45,913 nucleotides of DNA, from assembly GCF_900185715.1 (NCBI RefSeq), contig NZ_FYAS01000032.1, positions 1 to 45,913 of the forward strand. The letters are read 5' to 3'. The notes beneath the pieces were generated by a model. The model was given only the letters and a program-made list of their open reading frames with translations, was not told the DNA's origin and made no database searches. This document shows, piece after piece, positions 9,062 through 21,140 of the stretch; position 1 is the first letter of the stretch; every line of letters starts with the position of its first letter. The position numbers and the translations under genes are program-made. Source of the DNA: Allobosea sp. CS1GBMeth4 (GTDB taxonomy: Bacteria > Pseudomonadota > Alphaproteobacteria > Rhizobiales > Beijerinckiaceae).

Positions 9062-9949
9062 TCAGGCCTTCAGACGCCGGCAGAGCGCGTCGAGCTGGTC
9101 GAGGGTCTTGTAGCTGATCTTCATCTCGCCACCGCCATTGGCGCGGTGCTGGATCGACACGCCGAGGCCGAGCGCCTCCTCCAGTGCCTTCTCGACCGCC
9201 CGCGTATCCGGATCCTTCTCCGGCTTCGGCGCGGCGGCCCGCACGGGCTTGTTCTCGCTGCGCGCCTCGTCCTGTCCGAGCCGCTCGACATCGCGCACCG
9301 TAAGGCCTTGCTCGACGATGCGTCTCGCGATCTGTTCCGGCTCCGAAACGGCGAGCAGGGCCCGCGCATGGCCGGCCGAGACCGAGCCGTCACCGACCAT
9401 GCGCTTGACCGGCTCCGGCAGCTTGCTCAGGCGCAGCGTATTAGCCACATGCGAGCGGCTCTTGCCGATCACCTTCGCGAGATCGTTCTGGGTATAGTCG
9501 AACTCCGCGATCAGCCGCTCATAGCCGGCGGCTTCTTCCATCGGGTTGAGGTCGGCACGCTGGACATTCTCGACGATGGCGATCTCGAGCGCTTCGCGAT
9601 CATTGGCCTCGACCAGGATCACCGGTACATCGTGCAGTTCGGCCCGCTGGGCTGCCCGCCAGCGCCGCTCGCCGGCGATGATCTCATAGGCGTCGATCAT
9701 GCCCGGGATCGAGCGCACGATGATCGGCTGCAGGATGCCGCGCTCGCGCACCGAGGCCGCGAGATCCTCGAGATCGGCTTCCGCGAAAGCCTTGCGCGGA
9801 TTGCGCGCATTCGGCCGCAGGAACTCGACCGGCACCTTGCGCTGCCCGCGGGCACGCTCGATCGCGCCGATCTCCTCGCCGACATCGCCGATCAGCGCAG
9901 CGAGACCCCGGCCAAGACGCGAACGCCCCTGTTCCTCGACCATTGCCAT
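9062..9949 (-). CDS. parB: Chromosome partitioning protein ParB
   Basis: A 295-residue CTP-dependent DNA clamp. The N-terminus has RSRLGRGLAALIGD; box I (FRESIIxRS-like) reads ILQPIIVRSIPG and box II is GERRWRAAQRAEL, together forming the CTP-binding pocket. The helix-turn-helix region KSRSHVANTLRLSKLPE recognises parS, and a C-terminal dimerisation domain follows. It is 24 bases downstream of parA on the same strand. A perfect parS site lies 1.4 kb away inside rsmG, with two more degenerate sites further right. Together with ParA it separates sister origins. Confidence 0.97.
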   Translation of the reverse strand: MAMVEEQGRSRLGRGLAALIGDVGEEIGAIERARGQRKVPVEFLRPNARNPRKAFAEADLEDLAASVRERGILQPIIVRSIPGMIDAYEIIAGERRWRAAQRAELHDVPVILVEANDREALEIAIVENVQRADLNPMEEAAGYERLIAEFDYTQNDLAKVIGKSRSHVANTLRLSKLPEPVKRMVGDGSVSAGHARALLAVSEPEQIARRIVEQGLTVRDVERLGQDEARSENKPVRAAAPKPEKDPDTRAVEKALEEALGLGVSIQHRANGGGEMKISYKTLDQLDALCRRLKA

Positions 9950-9973
9950 TCCTCTTGAACCTTTTCCTGCAGA

Positions 9974-10801
9974 TCAGGCGGCGCGCAATGTGCGCTCGCG
10001 CCGGATCACCTCCGAGGCCAGCTTCAGATAGGCCTGCGATCCGGCGCAGCGCAGATCGTAGAGCAGCGCCGGCTTGCCGTAGGACGGCGCCTCGGAAATC
10101 CGCACATTGCGCGGAATGACAGTCTCGTAGACCTTGTCGCCGAGAAAATGGCGGACATCGGCCATCACCTGGCCGGAGAGATTGTTGCGCGGGTCGTACA
10201 TGGTCAGCACCACGCCCTGGATGATCAGGCGCGGGTTGAGCCCGGCGCGGACCTGCTCGACCGTCTTGAGCAGCTGGCTGAGGCCTTCCAGGGCGAAGAA
10301 CTCGCATTGCAGCGGCACCAGCACCGCATCGGCCGCCGTCATCGCGTTGATCGTGATCAGACTCAGGGACGGCGGACAATCGATCAGGATATAGGTCAGG
10401 TCGTTGCAGCGCTGGTCGTCGACCAGCTCGTCGATCGCCTTCTTCAGCCGCGCCGCCCGGTCTTTGGCGCTCGCGATCTCCAGCTCGACGCCGAGCAGAT
10501 CGAGTGTCGACGGCGCCAGGAACAGATTGGGAACGGCCGTGGCCTGCATCGCCATGCCGAGTCCGATATCGCCGCATAGCACGTCATAGGTCGACGCCTT
10601 GCGGCTCCGGCGGTCGACGCCGAGCCCGGTCGAGGCGTTGCCCTGCGGATCGAGATCGATGATCAGCACCTTCTCGCCGATGGCGGCCAGAGCCGTGCCG
10701 AGATTGATCGCGGTGGTGGTCTTTCCGACCCCGCCCTTCTGATTGGCGAGCGCCAATACGCGCGGACGCGCGGAACTGGAGGTGGAGCGAGTTTCGGTCA
10801 T
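9974..10801 (-). CDS. parA: Chromosome partitioning ATPase ParA
   Basis: A 275-residue ParA/MinD-type ATPase. The deviant Walker A is KGGVGKTT at residues 22-29; LIIDLDPQGNAS and YILIDCPPSL follow. I trimmed an upstream in-frame ATG (10,891) because the alphaproteobacterial ParA starts shortly before the Walker motif and the ATG at 10,799-10,801 overlaps the rsmG stop by one base (TGATG), which suggests translational coupling. The protein forms an ATP-dependent nucleoid gradient that moves ParB-parS complexes. Confidence 0.96.
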   Translation of the reverse strand: MTETRSTSSSARPRVLALANQKGGVGKTTTAINLGTALAAIGEKVLIIDLDPQGNASTGLGVDRRSRKASTYDVLCGDIGLGMAMQATAVPNLFLAPSTLDLLGVELEIASAKDRAARLKKAIDELVDDQRCNDLTYILIDCPPSLSLITINAMTAADAVLVPLQCEFFALEGLSQLLKTVEQVRAGLNPRLIIQGVVLTMYDPRNNLSGQVMADVRHFLGDKVYETVIPRNVRISEAPSYGKPALLYDLRCAGSQAYLKLASEVIRRERTLRAA

Positions 10802-11454
10802 CAATCGGCCCGTTTCTCGGCGCCGCTGATCACCAGGATGGCGGCCGCCGAATCCGTCACGGATGGAAACGTTGTAGCCTGAATCTTCCAATATTTAGCC
10901 GCGGCGGTCAATTCCGCCTCTAGATGTTGTCCCTTGGGAAAGACTCCCGTCGCCCCGGTTCTCAACAGCTCTTTGCACCAGTCGAGCAGGAGCGGCAGCG
11001 GCGCCAGCGCCCGCGCGGTCACGGCCTCGACCTTTCCGGCAAAGCCATCGACGACCTCCTCGATCCGGGCATGATGGACCGTGACCGACGCGTCGGTCAG
11101 CCGCGCGGCATGGCGGAGGAAGGCGCATTTGCGGGCATTGCTCTCGACCAGATCGATGTGCCCGCCCAGCTCCGCAAGCCTGATGCCGAGGACCAGACCC
11201 GGAAACCCGCCGCCCGAGCCGAGATCGAGCCAGCGCCGCGCCTGGGGCGCATGATCCAGCAGCTGCAGCGAATCGGCGACGTGTCTGGTCCAGACCTCGT
11301 CCAATGTCGTGCCGGAGACGAGGTTCTTGGCCTTCTGCCAGCGCCTCAACTCGGCGACCAGGACGTCGAGCCGCTCTTCTGTTTCACGTGAAACAGGCGT
11401 CAAGCGAAAAGCACGCCGCCGGTCCAGGTTGTCCGCCTTATCAACAGAACTCAC
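10801..11454 (-). CDS. rsmG: 16S rRNA (guanine527-N7)-methyltransferase RsmG (GidB)
   Basis: A 217-residue SAM-dependent methyltransferase that modifies G527 of 16S rRNA. The SAM-binding loop is WLDLGSGGGFPGLVLGI, with the acidic residue in IDLVESNARKCAFLR. The start is a GTG at 11,452-11,454 (SSVDKADN...); no ATG fits before the conserved PVSRETEERL segment. The codons for VSRET form the core of a perfect parS palindrome (11,380-11,395), a known arrangement in alphaproteobacteria. The gene is four bases downstream of mnmG and overlaps parA by one base. Confidence 0.95.
   Translation of the reverse strand: MSSVDKADNLDRRRAFRLTPVSRETEERLDVLVAELRRWQKAKNLVSGTTLDEVWTRHVADSLQLLDHAPQARRWLDLGSGGGFPGLVLGIRLAELGGHIDLVESNARKCAFLRHAARLTDASVTVHHARIEEVVDGFAGKVEAVTARALAPLPLLLDWCKELLRTGATGVFPKGQHLEAELTAAAKYWKIQATTFPSVTDSAAAILVISGAEKRAD
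11380..11395. promoter_or_regulatory. parS: parS centromere site (perfect)
   Basis: TGTTTCACGTGAAACA is a perfect 16-base palindrome identical to the bacterial parS consensus recognised by ParB. It lies inside the 5' part of rsmG, 1.4 kb from parB. It is the best of three parS-like sites in the window. Confidence 0.93.
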
Positions 11455-11458
11455 AGGC

Positions 11459-13351
11459 TCAAGCCTCGGCGCTGGCCGCAGCGCGGGCTTGATGCTTGCG
11501 CGCGTGCGCCGCCAGCAAGGTCAGCGCCGCCGGCGTCATGCCTTCGATCCGGCCGGCCTGCGCCAGATTATCCGGCCAGGCGGCACGCAGCTTGCTCCGC
11601 AACTCGTTCGACAGCCCGGAAATGCCGTCGAGGTCGAGATCATCGGGCAAGGCGAGGGCCTGGTCGCGCTGGTAGGATGCGATCTCGGCCGCCTGCCGGT
11701 CGAGATAGACCGCATAGGTGGCATCGGCCGCGACGCGCTCCCGCACCGCTTGCGGAACATCCGCCAGATCCGGCCAGACCCGCACCAGCGCCGCGAAATC
11801 GATTGTCGGGTAAGAGAGGATCTGGAAAGCCGAACGCCTGATCCCGTCGCGGTTCAGCTCCAGCCCGGCCGCAGCAGCCTCGCTCGGCGACACGCTCCGC
11901 TCCCGCAAGACTTCGGTAAGCTTAACGATTTCCGACTGGCGGCGCGCGAAATGCTCGCCCCGGCTGCTCCCGACCACGCCGAGCGCGATGCCGAGCGGTG
12001 TCAGCCGCTCATCGGCATTGTCCACCCTCAGCGACAGCCGGAACTCGGCGCGCGACGTGAACATCCGGTACGGCTCCGTAACGCCGCGCGTCACCAGATC
12101 GTCGACCATCACGCCGATATAGGACTGCGTCCGATCCAGAGCGACCGGCTCTGCTCCCCCGGCGCGGCGCGCCGCATTGAGGCCGGCGAGCAGGCCCTGG
12201 GCCGCGGCCTCCTCATAGCCCGTCGTGCCGTTGATCTGTCCGGCCAGGAAGAGACCGGCGATCGCCCGCGTCTCCAGCGTCGGCCGCAGCGCCCGCGGAT
12301 CGACATAGTCATACTCGATCGCATAGCCCGGCCGCAGCATCGCGGCGCGCTCGAGACCCGGGATCGTCTTCAGGAGACCGAGCTGAACATCCTCGGGCAA
12401 CGAGGTCGAAATCCCGTTCGGATAGACGGTCGGGTCGTCCAGGCCCTCTGGTTCGAGGAAGATCTGATGACCGTCCCGATCGCCGAAGCGCCCGACCTTG
12501 TCTTCGATCGACGGACAATAGCGCGGCCCGCGGCCCTCGATCTGGCCGGAGAACATCGGCGCACGGTGCAGATTGGCGCGGATCAGCTCATGCGTCGCCA
12601 ACGTCGTCCGGGTCACGCCGCAGCTGATCTGCGGTGTCGTGATCGCCGCGGTCATCATCGAGAACGGCTCGGGCGGCTCGTCGCCGCTTTGCATCTCCAG
12701 ACTGGCCCAATCGATCGTGCGTCCGTCCAGCCGCGGCGGCGTCCCGGTCTTCAGGCGGCCGAGCGGGAAGCCGTGGCGTTCCAGCGTCGCCGACAATCCG
12801 AGCGAAGGCGCTTCTCCGACCCGCCCGGCCGGAATTCGCGTTTCGCCGATATGGATCAGCCCGCGCAGGAAGGTGCCGGTCGTGAGCACGACCGTTCCGC
12901 AGTCGAATCGACGACCGTCGGCGAGCGCGACCCCCGTGACGCGGTCGGCTATGACCTCCAGATCGAACGCTTCGCCTTCGATCACGGTGAGGCCGGTCTG
13001 CGCCGCCAGCGCGCCTTGGACGGCCTCGCGGTAGAGCTTGCGGTCGGCCTGCGCGCGCGGGCCGCGCACCGCCGGGCCCTTGCGCCGGTTGAGCATGCGG
13101 AACTGGATGCCGCCCTGGTCGGCGCAGCGGGCCATGATTCCGTCGAGCGCATCGATCTCGCGAACGAGATGGCCCTTGCCGAGCCCGCCGATCGCGGGGT
13201 TGCACGACATCGCGCCGATCGTGGCGAGCTGCTGGGTGACCAGCGCCGTTCTGGCGCCGGCGCGCGCGGCCGCCGCCGCGGCCTCCGCCCCGGCATGACC
13301 GCCGCCCACCACGACGACATCGTAGTGCCCGCTCGCTTGCGTATCCGACAT
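11459..13351 (-). CDS. mnmG: tRNA uridine-5-carboxymethylaminomethyl modification enzyme MnmG (GidA)
   Basis: A 630-residue FAD enzyme of normal length. The dinucleotide-binding motif is [20 protein letters not shown] at the N-terminus, followed by the family signatures [19 protein letters not shown] and [13 protein letters not shown]. The late [17 protein letters not shown] motif is also present. With MnmE it forms the cmnm5 group at wobble U34 of several tRNAs. It is read between mnmE (44-base gap) and rsmG (4-base gap), making mnmE-mnmG-rsmG-parA-parB one probable transcription unit. Confidence 0.97.
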   Translation of the reverse strand: MSDTQASGHYDVVVVGGGHAGAEAAAAAARAGARTALVTQQLATIGAMSCNPAIGGLGKGHLVREIDALDGIMARCADQGGIQFRMLNRRKGPAVRGPRAQADRKLYREAVQGALAAQTGLTVIEGEAFDLEVIADRVTGVALADGRRFDCGTVVLTTGTFLRGLIHIGETRIPAGRVGEAPSLGLSATLERHGFPLGRLKTGTPPRLDGRTIDWASLEMQSGDEPPEPFSMMTAAITTPQISCGVTRTTLATHELIRANLHRAPMFSGQIEGRGPRYCPSIEDKVGRFGDRDGHQIFLEPEGLDDPTVYPNGISTSLPEDVQLGLLKTIPGLERAAMLRPGYAIEYDYVDPRALRPTLETRAIAGLFLAGQINGTTGYEEAAAQGLLAGLNAARRAGGAEPVALDRTQSYIGVMVDDLVTRGVTEPYRMFTSRAEFRLSLRVDNADERLTPLGIALGVVGSSRGEHFARRQSEIVKLTEVLRERSVSPSEAAAAGLELNRDGIRRSAFQILSYPTIDFAALVRVWPDLADVPQAVRERVAADATYAVYLDRQAAEIASYQRDQALALPDDLDLDGISGLSNELRSKLRAAWPDNLAQAGRIEGMTPAALTLLAAHARKHQARAAASAEA

Positions 13352-13395
13352 GAGCGTTCGCTAGCCAAGCCGGGCCCGGAGGTCAACGAAAACCG

Positions 13396-14700
13396 CTATT
13401 TCCCGATGCAGAAGCCGGAAAAAAGGCTGTCGAGCACGTCCTCGACATCGACCTTGCCGATCAGGCGCTCGAGCGCCCTGACCGCCAGACGCAGCTCCTC
13501 CGCGATCAGCTCGGGCATCGCATGCGGCAGCGCGCCGGCGCGCTCGATCGCCGCGACGGCGTCCGCGACGGCCAGCCGCTGGCGCTCGCGTGTCACGAGC
13601 GCGGGCTCCGCCTGCTGCCGGTCGCTCAGCCGCGCCGCGATCAGCGCGATCAGCTCGGGGAGGCCGGCTCCCGTCACTGCCGAGACGGCGACGTCGCAGG
13701 CGTCGGCACGTGCCCCGAGGTCGATCTTGGTCGCGACGATGATCTCCCGCCCATCGCCGTCTTGTCGTTCCGGCTCCGAATCGGGCGGCTGCAGCCGGAG
13801 TACCAGATCGGCGCTGGCGGCCCGCTCGCGGGCGCGCCGCACCCCCTCGGCCTCGACCGGATCGGCGCTTTCGCGCAACCCGGCGGTATCGACGAGCACG
13901 ACGGGGATGCCGCCCAGGTCGAGCCTGACCTCGATCGCGTCGCGGGTCGTTCCCGCAGCCGGGGAAACGATCGCGACATCGCGCCGCGCAAGCGCGTTGA
14001 GCAGGCTCGACTTGCCGGCATTGGGCGCCCCGACCAGCACCACGAGGAACCCCTCGCGGACGCGCTCGCCGGCTGCGAAACTGCCGAGTGCGGCGCGCAG
14101 GCTCACCGCCACAGCCTGGGCATCCGCGACAGCTTCGGCGATCAGCGGCCCGCCGACATCGCCCTCGTCCGAGAAATCGATCTCCGCCTCGAGCCGGGTC
14201 ATCGCCCTTATCAGGCCGGCCCGCCACGCCGCGGCGGCACGGCCGAGTGCACCTTCCATCTGTCGCAACGCCTGCCGGCGCTGCCATTCCGTCTCCGAAT
14301 CGATCAGGTCGGCCAGGCCCTCCACGGCCGCCAGATCGAGTTTCCCGGCCTCGAAGGCACGGCGGGTGAATTCGCCGGCCTCCGCCAGCCGCAGGCCGGG
14401 CAGGGCGGTCAGGACCGAGAGCAGCCGCGACAAGACAGCGCGCGAGCCATGGATGTGGAACTCGGCGACGTCTTCGCCGGTAAAGCTCGCAGGAGCCGGA
14501 AAGAAGAGGACGAGACCGTGGTCGACGACGTCACCATGCGCATCGCGCAGCGGGCGATAACTCGCCTTTCGGGCTTGGGGCACCGATCCAGCGACCGTTT
14601 CGACTGCGAATCGCACGCGCTCGCCGGAGATCCGCAGCACGGCGATGCCTGCACGTCCTGCTCCGGACGACAGCGCCACGATCGTCGGATAGGCTTTCAC
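13396..14700 (-). CDS. mnmE: tRNA modification GTPase MnmE (TrmE)
   Basis: A 434-residue protein with an N-terminal formyl-THF-binding domain ([20 protein letters not shown]), helical domains and an inserted G domain: [22 protein letters not shown] and VDTAGLR. The G4 motif reads TKID instead of NKxD, a deviation to check but not rare in this group. The C-terminus is FCIGK, with the conserved Cys431. It acts with MnmG on wobble uridine of tRNA. It is divergent from the thioredoxin-domain gene across only 32 bases. Confidence 0.96.
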   Translation of the reverse strand: MKAYPTIVALSSGAGRAGIAVLRISGERVRFAVETVAGSVPQARKASYRPLRDAHGDVVDHGLVLFFPAPASFTGEDVAEFHIHGSRAVLSRLLSVLTALPGLRLAEAGEFTRRAFEAGKLDLAAVEGLADLIDSETEWQRRQALRQMEGALGRAAAAWRAGLIRAMTRLEAEIDFSDEGDVGGPLIAEAVADAQAVAVSLRAALGSFAAGERVREGFLVVLVGAPNAGKSSLLNALARRDVAIVSPAAGTTRDAIEVRLDLGGIPVVLVDTAGLRESADPVEAEGVRRARERAASADLVLRLQPPDSEPERQDGDGREIIVATKIDLGARADACDVAVSAVTGAGLPELIALIAARLSDRQQAEPALVTRERQRLAVADAVAAIERAGALPHAMPELIAEELRLAVRALERLIGKVDVEDVLDSLFSGFCIGK

Positions 14701-14732
14701 GGCTCGCTACCGCACGAGGCGGAGTTCTGTCG

Positions 14733-16730
<1,998 letters not shown>

Positions 16731-16751
16731 GGATTGCACGCGGCATCAAAA

Positions 16752-16780
16752 AAAGGCCCCGGCGCGGTGCCGGGGCCTTT
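16752..16780. terminator. Bidirectional rho-independent terminator
   Basis: A perfect 12-bp stem AAAGGCCCCGGC / GCCGGGGCCTTT with a GCGGT loop. The A-run on the left continues to 16,748, giving a U-tract on the minus-strand transcript. It lies between the convergent thioredoxin-domain gene (stop 16,730) and rho (stop 16,807) and probably serves both, more strongly rho. Confidence 0.88.
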
Positions 16781-16806
16781 CCGTAGCGCTGAGGCTTCGG
16801 TCGCGC

Positions 16807-18072
16807 TCAGGTGTTCATCGAATCGAAGAATTCGGAGTTCTGCTTGGTCTGGCGCAGCTTGTCGATCAGGAACTCGATCGCGTCCTGCGGGCCCATCGGA
16901 TTGAGGATGCGGCGCAGCACATAGGTCTTCTGCAGGTCGGAGCGCGGCGTGATGAGCTCTTCCTTGCGGGTGCCCGACTTGAGGATGTCGATCGCCGGGA
17001 AGATGCGCTTGTCCGCCACCTTGCGGTCCAGCACGATCTCCGAATTGCCGGTGCCCTTGAACTCCTCGAAGATCACCTCGTCCATGCGGCTGCCGGTATC
17101 GATCAGCGCGGTCGCGACGATGGTCAGCGAGCCGCCCTCCTCGATATTTCGGGCGGCGCCGAAAAAGCGCTTCGGCCGCTGCAGCGCGTTGGCGTCGACG
17201 CCGCCGGTCAGCACCTTGCCGGAGGACGGCACCACCGTGTTGTAGGCGCGGCCGAGCCGGGTGATCGAATCGAGCAGGATGACGACGTCGCGGCCGTGCT
17301 CGACCAGGCGCTTGGCCTTCTCAATCACCATCTCGGCGACCTGGACGTGGCGCGTCGCCGGCTCGTCGAAGGTCGAGGACACCACCTCGCCCTTCACCGA
17401 GCGCTGCATGTCGGTGACCTCCTCGGGCCGCTCGTCGATCAGCAGCACGATCAGATAGCATTCGGGGTGGTTGGTGGTGATCGACTGCGCGATGTTCTGC
17501 AGCAGCACGGTCTTGCCGGTGCGCGGCGGCGCCACGATCAGGGCGCGCTGGCCCTTGCCGATCGGCGCGACGATGTCGATGACACGCGGCGAGAAATCCT
17601 TCTTGGTCGGATCCTGCACCTCGAGCTTCAGCCGCTCGTCCGGATAGAGCGGCGTCAGGTTGTCGAAGTGAATCTTGTGCTTGATCTTCTCCGGATCCTC
17701 GAAGTTGATCGTGTTGACCTTGAGCAGGGCGAAATAGCGCTCGCCGTCCTTGGGCCCGCGGATCGGCCCTTCGACCGTATCGCCGGTGCGCAGCCCGAAC
17801 TTCCTGATCTGCGAAGGCGAGACATAGATGTCGTCGGGTCCAGGCAGGTAGTTCGAATCGGAGGACCGCAGGAAGCCGAACCCGTCCTGCAGCACCTCGA
17901 CGACGCCCTCGCCGAGGATCTCGGTCTCCTGGGAGGCCAGTTGCTTCAGGATCGCGAACATGAGCTCCTGCTTGCGCATGGTGCTCGCGTTCTCGACCTC
18001 CATGCCTTCGGCGAAGGCGAGCAGTTCGGTCGGCGACTTCGCCTTGAGTTCGTGGAGCTTGATTTCCCGCAT
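16807..18072 (-). CDS. rho: Transcription termination factor Rho
   Basis: A 421-residue RecA-type hexameric RNA helicase of normal length. The N-terminal helix bundle starts [20 protein letters not shown]; the RNA-binding cold-shock-like domain includes [20 protein letters not shown]. Walker A is [15 protein letters not shown], Walker B is [15 protein letters not shown], and the R-loop region is [20 protein letters not shown]. It terminates untranslated transcripts. The 216-base gap upstream (18,073-18,288) shows no ORF; an autoregulated leader would be expected there but I see no clear structure. Confidence 0.97.
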   Translation of the reverse strand: MREIKLHELKAKSPTELLAFAEGMEVENASTMRKQELMFAILKQLASQETEILGEGVVEVLQDGFGFLRSSDSNYLPGPDDIYVSPSQIRKFGLRTGDTVEGPIRGPKDGERYFALLKVNTINFEDPEKIKHKIHFDNLTPLYPDERLKLEVQDPTKKDFSPRVIDIVAPIGKGQRALIVAPPRTGKTVLLQNIAQSITTNHPECYLIVLLIDERPEEVTDMQRSVKGEVVSSTFDEPATRHVQVAEMVIEKAKRLVEHGRDVVILLDSITRLGRAYNTVVPSSGKVLTGGVDANALQRPKRFFGAARNIEEGGSLTIVATALIDTGSRMDEVIFEEFKGTGNSEIVLDRKVADKRIFPAIDILKSGTRKEELITPRSDLQKTYVLRRILNPMGPQDAIEFLIDKLRQTKQNSEFFDSMNT

Positions 18073-18288
18073 GGGGCACCCGGGTTGAGCGGACCTGCGC
18101 TCAGGCAGGCCGGACGGCAGCTGAGGGATCGACGGGACGAGGACCTGAGGCCCACTTGTCAGGATGTCGTGTCGGCTGGCGGAGCAGCCGCGGCACGAAC
18201 CGTCGACGATAGGGAGGACGCGAACAGAAGGCGCAGAGGCTTGATAACCGCTTTCCCGGCGCGGCTCAAGCGAGAAACCGTGCCGGCG

Positions 18289-18714
18289 TCAAAACGGCTT
18301 GACGATCACCAAGATGACGATGATCGCCATCAGCACGGCAGGCACTTCGTTGAGGACCCGGTAGAACCGCGCCGGCTTGTCGTTGCGGTCCTCGGCAAAG
18401 GCCCTGACCCTGCCGACCAGATAGCCATGCAGCGCCGACAGGACGAGGACGAGGGCGATCTTGCCGTGCAGCCAGCCGCCCTTGAAGCCGAAGCCGCTCC
18501 AGGCGAGGTGGAGCCCGAGCACCCAGGCGACGATCATCGAGGGATTGATGATGCCCTTCAGCAGCCGGCGCTCCATGATCTTGAAGGTCTCGGACTGGAT
18601 CGAGCCGGTTTGCGCCTCGGCGTGATAGACCATCAGGCGCGGCAGATAGAGCATCCCCGCCATCCAGGCGATCACCGCCATCACATGGAAAGCCTTGACC
18701 CAGTCATAAGCCAT
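18289..18714 (-). CDS. hemJ: Protoporphyrinogen IX oxidase HemJ (CopD/UPF0093 family)
   Basis: A 141-residue protein with about four membrane segments, starting MAYDWVKAFHVMAVIAWMAG. The early His in FHVMAV and the later LHGKIALVLVLSALHGYL are family marks. HemJ oxidises protoporphyrinogen IX to protoporphyrin IX in bacteria lacking HemG and HemY. It lies 115 bases downstream of hemE on the same strand, which supports a heme role. Small membrane proteins of this type were formerly annotated as hypothetical. Confidence 0.92.
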   Translation of the reverse strand: MAYDWVKAFHVMAVIAWMAGMLYLPRLMVYHAEAQTGSIQSETFKIMERRLLKGIINPSMIVAWVLGLHLAWSGFGFKGGWLHGKIALVLVLSALHGYLVGRVRAFAEDRNDKPARFYRVLNEVPAVLMAIIVILVIVKPF

Positions 18715-18829
18715 GACGCTCGTCTCCTAGCGTGTCTTCGGGTCGCTCGCCGACCGGCGGAATCCGCGCGGCATCAGAAAATCGATAACAGGCCCGCCAC
18801 AAGCCGGTCGCCGATTCGCGGACCACGCC

Positions 18830-19855
<1,026 letters not shown>

Positions 19856-19880
19856 GAAGCGCACCGGGCTTTGGCCCATC

Positions 19881-19920
19881 GTTCTAAAAGATTCTTTTCT
19901 AAGAGAGTCTTTTGTTTTGA
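19881..19920. other. AT-rich tract, candidate DNA unwinding element
   Basis: About 75% A+T across 40 bases in a genome of clearly high GC, beginning GTTCTAAAAGATTCTTTTCT. It lies at the hemE edge of the origin-like gap and carries GANTC sites at 19,890, 19,905 and, just overlapping its end, 19,919. Duplex melting is inferred. Confidence 0.5.
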
Positions 19921-19953
19921 CTCTTGGGCAGGGGCACATAGCCCGCCCCAACA

Positions 19954-19962
19954 TTGTCCACA
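19954..19962 (+). promoter_or_regulatory. DnaA-box-like site
   Basis: TTGTCCACA differs by one base from the TTATCCACA consensus and is followed by a much weaker CTGCCCACA. It sits just right of the AT-rich tract, the expected placement for an origin box. Confidence 0.6.
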
Positions 19963-20020
19963 ACCTGCCCACAGGCAGGGCGCCGTCGAGCCGAGGCAGG
20001 GTTTCCTCGACGGCGACCCC

Positions 20021-20036
20021 TTAACAGTTTCTTAAC
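20021..20036 (+). promoter_or_regulatory. CtrA binding motif
   Basis: TTAACAGTTTCTTAAC matches the full TTAA-N7-TTAAC consensus of the cell-cycle regulator CtrA. In Caulobacter, CtrA sites in the origin silence replication. TTAA is rare in DNA this GC-rich, so a chance match exactly in this gap is unlikely. Confidence 0.75.
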
Positions 20037-20082
20037 GAATTGATTTTCGCTCCTCGGAGCGGCTTGGCGCCACGTCGCAAAA

Positions 20083-20098
20083 TGATTCACGTGAAACA
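20083..20098. promoter_or_regulatory. parS: parS-like site, one mismatch
   Basis: TGATTCACGTGAAACA differs from the perfect parS palindrome only at base 3. It lies in the origin-like gap, and a GANTC site overlaps its left arm (20,084-20,088). Confidence 0.72.
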
Positions 20099-20184
20099 TC
20101 GCCACCGGGCCCACAGGGTGATACCTGTTGAGCCGTCGGCCGGCTTATCCCGGGCGACTGCCGCCGGGCTCCGGCCGTGTCCGG

Positions 20185-20193
20185 TTATCCCCA
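20185..20193 (+). promoter_or_regulatory. Weak DnaA-box-like site
   Basis: TTATCCCCA differs from the consensus by one base. TTATCCCGG at 20,145 is a poorer neighbour in the same orientation. Confidence 0.42.
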
Positions 20194-20309
20194 GTTGTCC
20201 CGCCCGGCTCGCAACCGGCCTCCGTCCTTCGGGTGGGCGGAAATGAGGGATTCCCACGCCAGCGGAACATCTCTAGACCTGACACCGGAGAAGGCCGGCG
20301 AGGGAAGCC

Positions 20310-21140
20310 GTGGCGCGCAACTATTTTCATCTGCATCTGGTTTCCGACGCGACGGGCGAGACGCTGATCGCGGTCAGCCGCGCTGCCGCGGCGCAATACG
20401 AGGCCGTTTCCGCGATCGAGCATGTCTACCCGCTCGTCCGTTCGGAGAACCAGCTGTCGCGGGTCCTCGCCGAGATCGAGTCCTCGCCGGGCGTTGTGCT
20501 CTATACGCTGGTCGAACCGGAATGGTCGGAGCGGCTCGAAGCGTTCTGCCGCGACATCGGTTGTCCGTGCCTGTCGGTGCTGCAGCCGGTGCTGTCGCTG
20601 TTCCAGTCCTATCTCGGCCAGGCTTCGGCACCGCGCCCCGGCGCACAGCATATGCTCAACGCCGATTATTTCCGCCGCATCGACGCGATGAACTACACGC
20701 TGATGCATGATGACGGCCAACTCGGCGGCGACCTCGAAAGCGCCGATGTCATTCTCGTCGGCATCAGCCGCACCTCGAAGACGCCGACGAGCATCTATCT
20801 CGCCAATCGCGGCATCAAGACCGCCAACATCCCCCTGGTCCCGAATGTGCCGCTGCCCACCGAGCTCGAAGGGCTGAGGAAGCCGCTGATCGTCGGTCTT
20901 GTCGCCAGCGCCGAACGCATCATCCAGATCCGGCAGAATCGGCTGCTGTCGCTGAAGGCGGATGACGAGACGCCTTATGTCGACCCGGACGCCGTGGCCG
21001 ACGAGATCACCCAGTCGCGTCGCCTCTGCGCCCGCAGGGGCTGGCCCGTGATCGATGTGACCCGGCGCTCGATCGAGGAGACGGCGGCTGCGATTCTCGA
21101 CCTGCTGCGCGACCACCGCATGAAGTTCATCGCGACGTGA
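20310..21140 (+). CDS. ppsR: Pyruvate, phosphate/water dikinase regulatory protein (PpsR/DUF299)
   Basis: A 276-residue bifunctional ADP-dependent kinase/phosphorylase. The P-loop is [18 protein letters not shown]; the N-terminal [16 protein letters not shown] and the later [19 protein letters not shown] are family marks. It switches PEP synthase or pyruvate phosphate dikinase off and on by threonine phosphorylation. The start is a GTG at 20,310 with AGGGA at 20,301-20,305. It is the first gene rightward from the origin-like gap, equivalent to Rickettsia RP001. It overlaps maf by four bases (GTGA). Confidence 0.93.
   Translation: MARNYFHLHLVSDATGETLIAVSRAAAAQYEAVSAIEHVYPLVRSENQLSRVLAEIESSPGVVLYTLVEPEWSERLEAFCRDIGCPCLSVLQPVLSLFQSYLGQASAPRPGAQHMLNADYFRRIDAMNYTLMHDDGQLGGDLESADVILVGISRTSKTPTSIYLANRGIKTANIPLVPNVPLPTELEGLRKPLIVGLVASAERIIQIRQNRLLSLKADDETPYVDPDAVADEITQSRRLCARRGWPVIDVTRRSIEETAAAILDLLRDHRMKFIAT

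Larger units (their letters stand above)
19856..20309. other. Probable chromosomal replication origin (oriC)
   Basis: A 454-base non-coding gap between divergent hemE and ppsR. It contains an AT-rich tract (about 19,881-19,920), a perfect CtrA motif (20,021-20,036) and DnaA-box-like sequences TTGTCCACA (19,954) and TTATCCCCA (20,185). It also has a parS-like site (20,083) and five GANTC methylation sites, three of them within 34 bases. The hemE-origin-RP001/ppsR setting matches the mapped origin of Caulobacter and the proposed Rickettsia origin. Genes on the two sides mostly point away from it. Origin activity itself is inferred. Confidence 0.78.

Noticed and set aside
11309..14560. A 1083-codon plus-strand open frame
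   Set aside because: It lies antisense to mnmG and mnmE, which have full family motifs. Its predicted protein is Arg/Pro-rich low-complexity sequence typical of high-GC shadow frames.
19856..19972. Longer hemE reading frame starting at 19,972
   Set aside because: The added residues are not family-like and would place coding sequence over the AT-rich tract and GANTC cluster.
20145..20153. TTATCCCGG as a DnaA box
   Set aside because: Too many mismatches at the conserved CACA end; kept only as a weak neighbour note.
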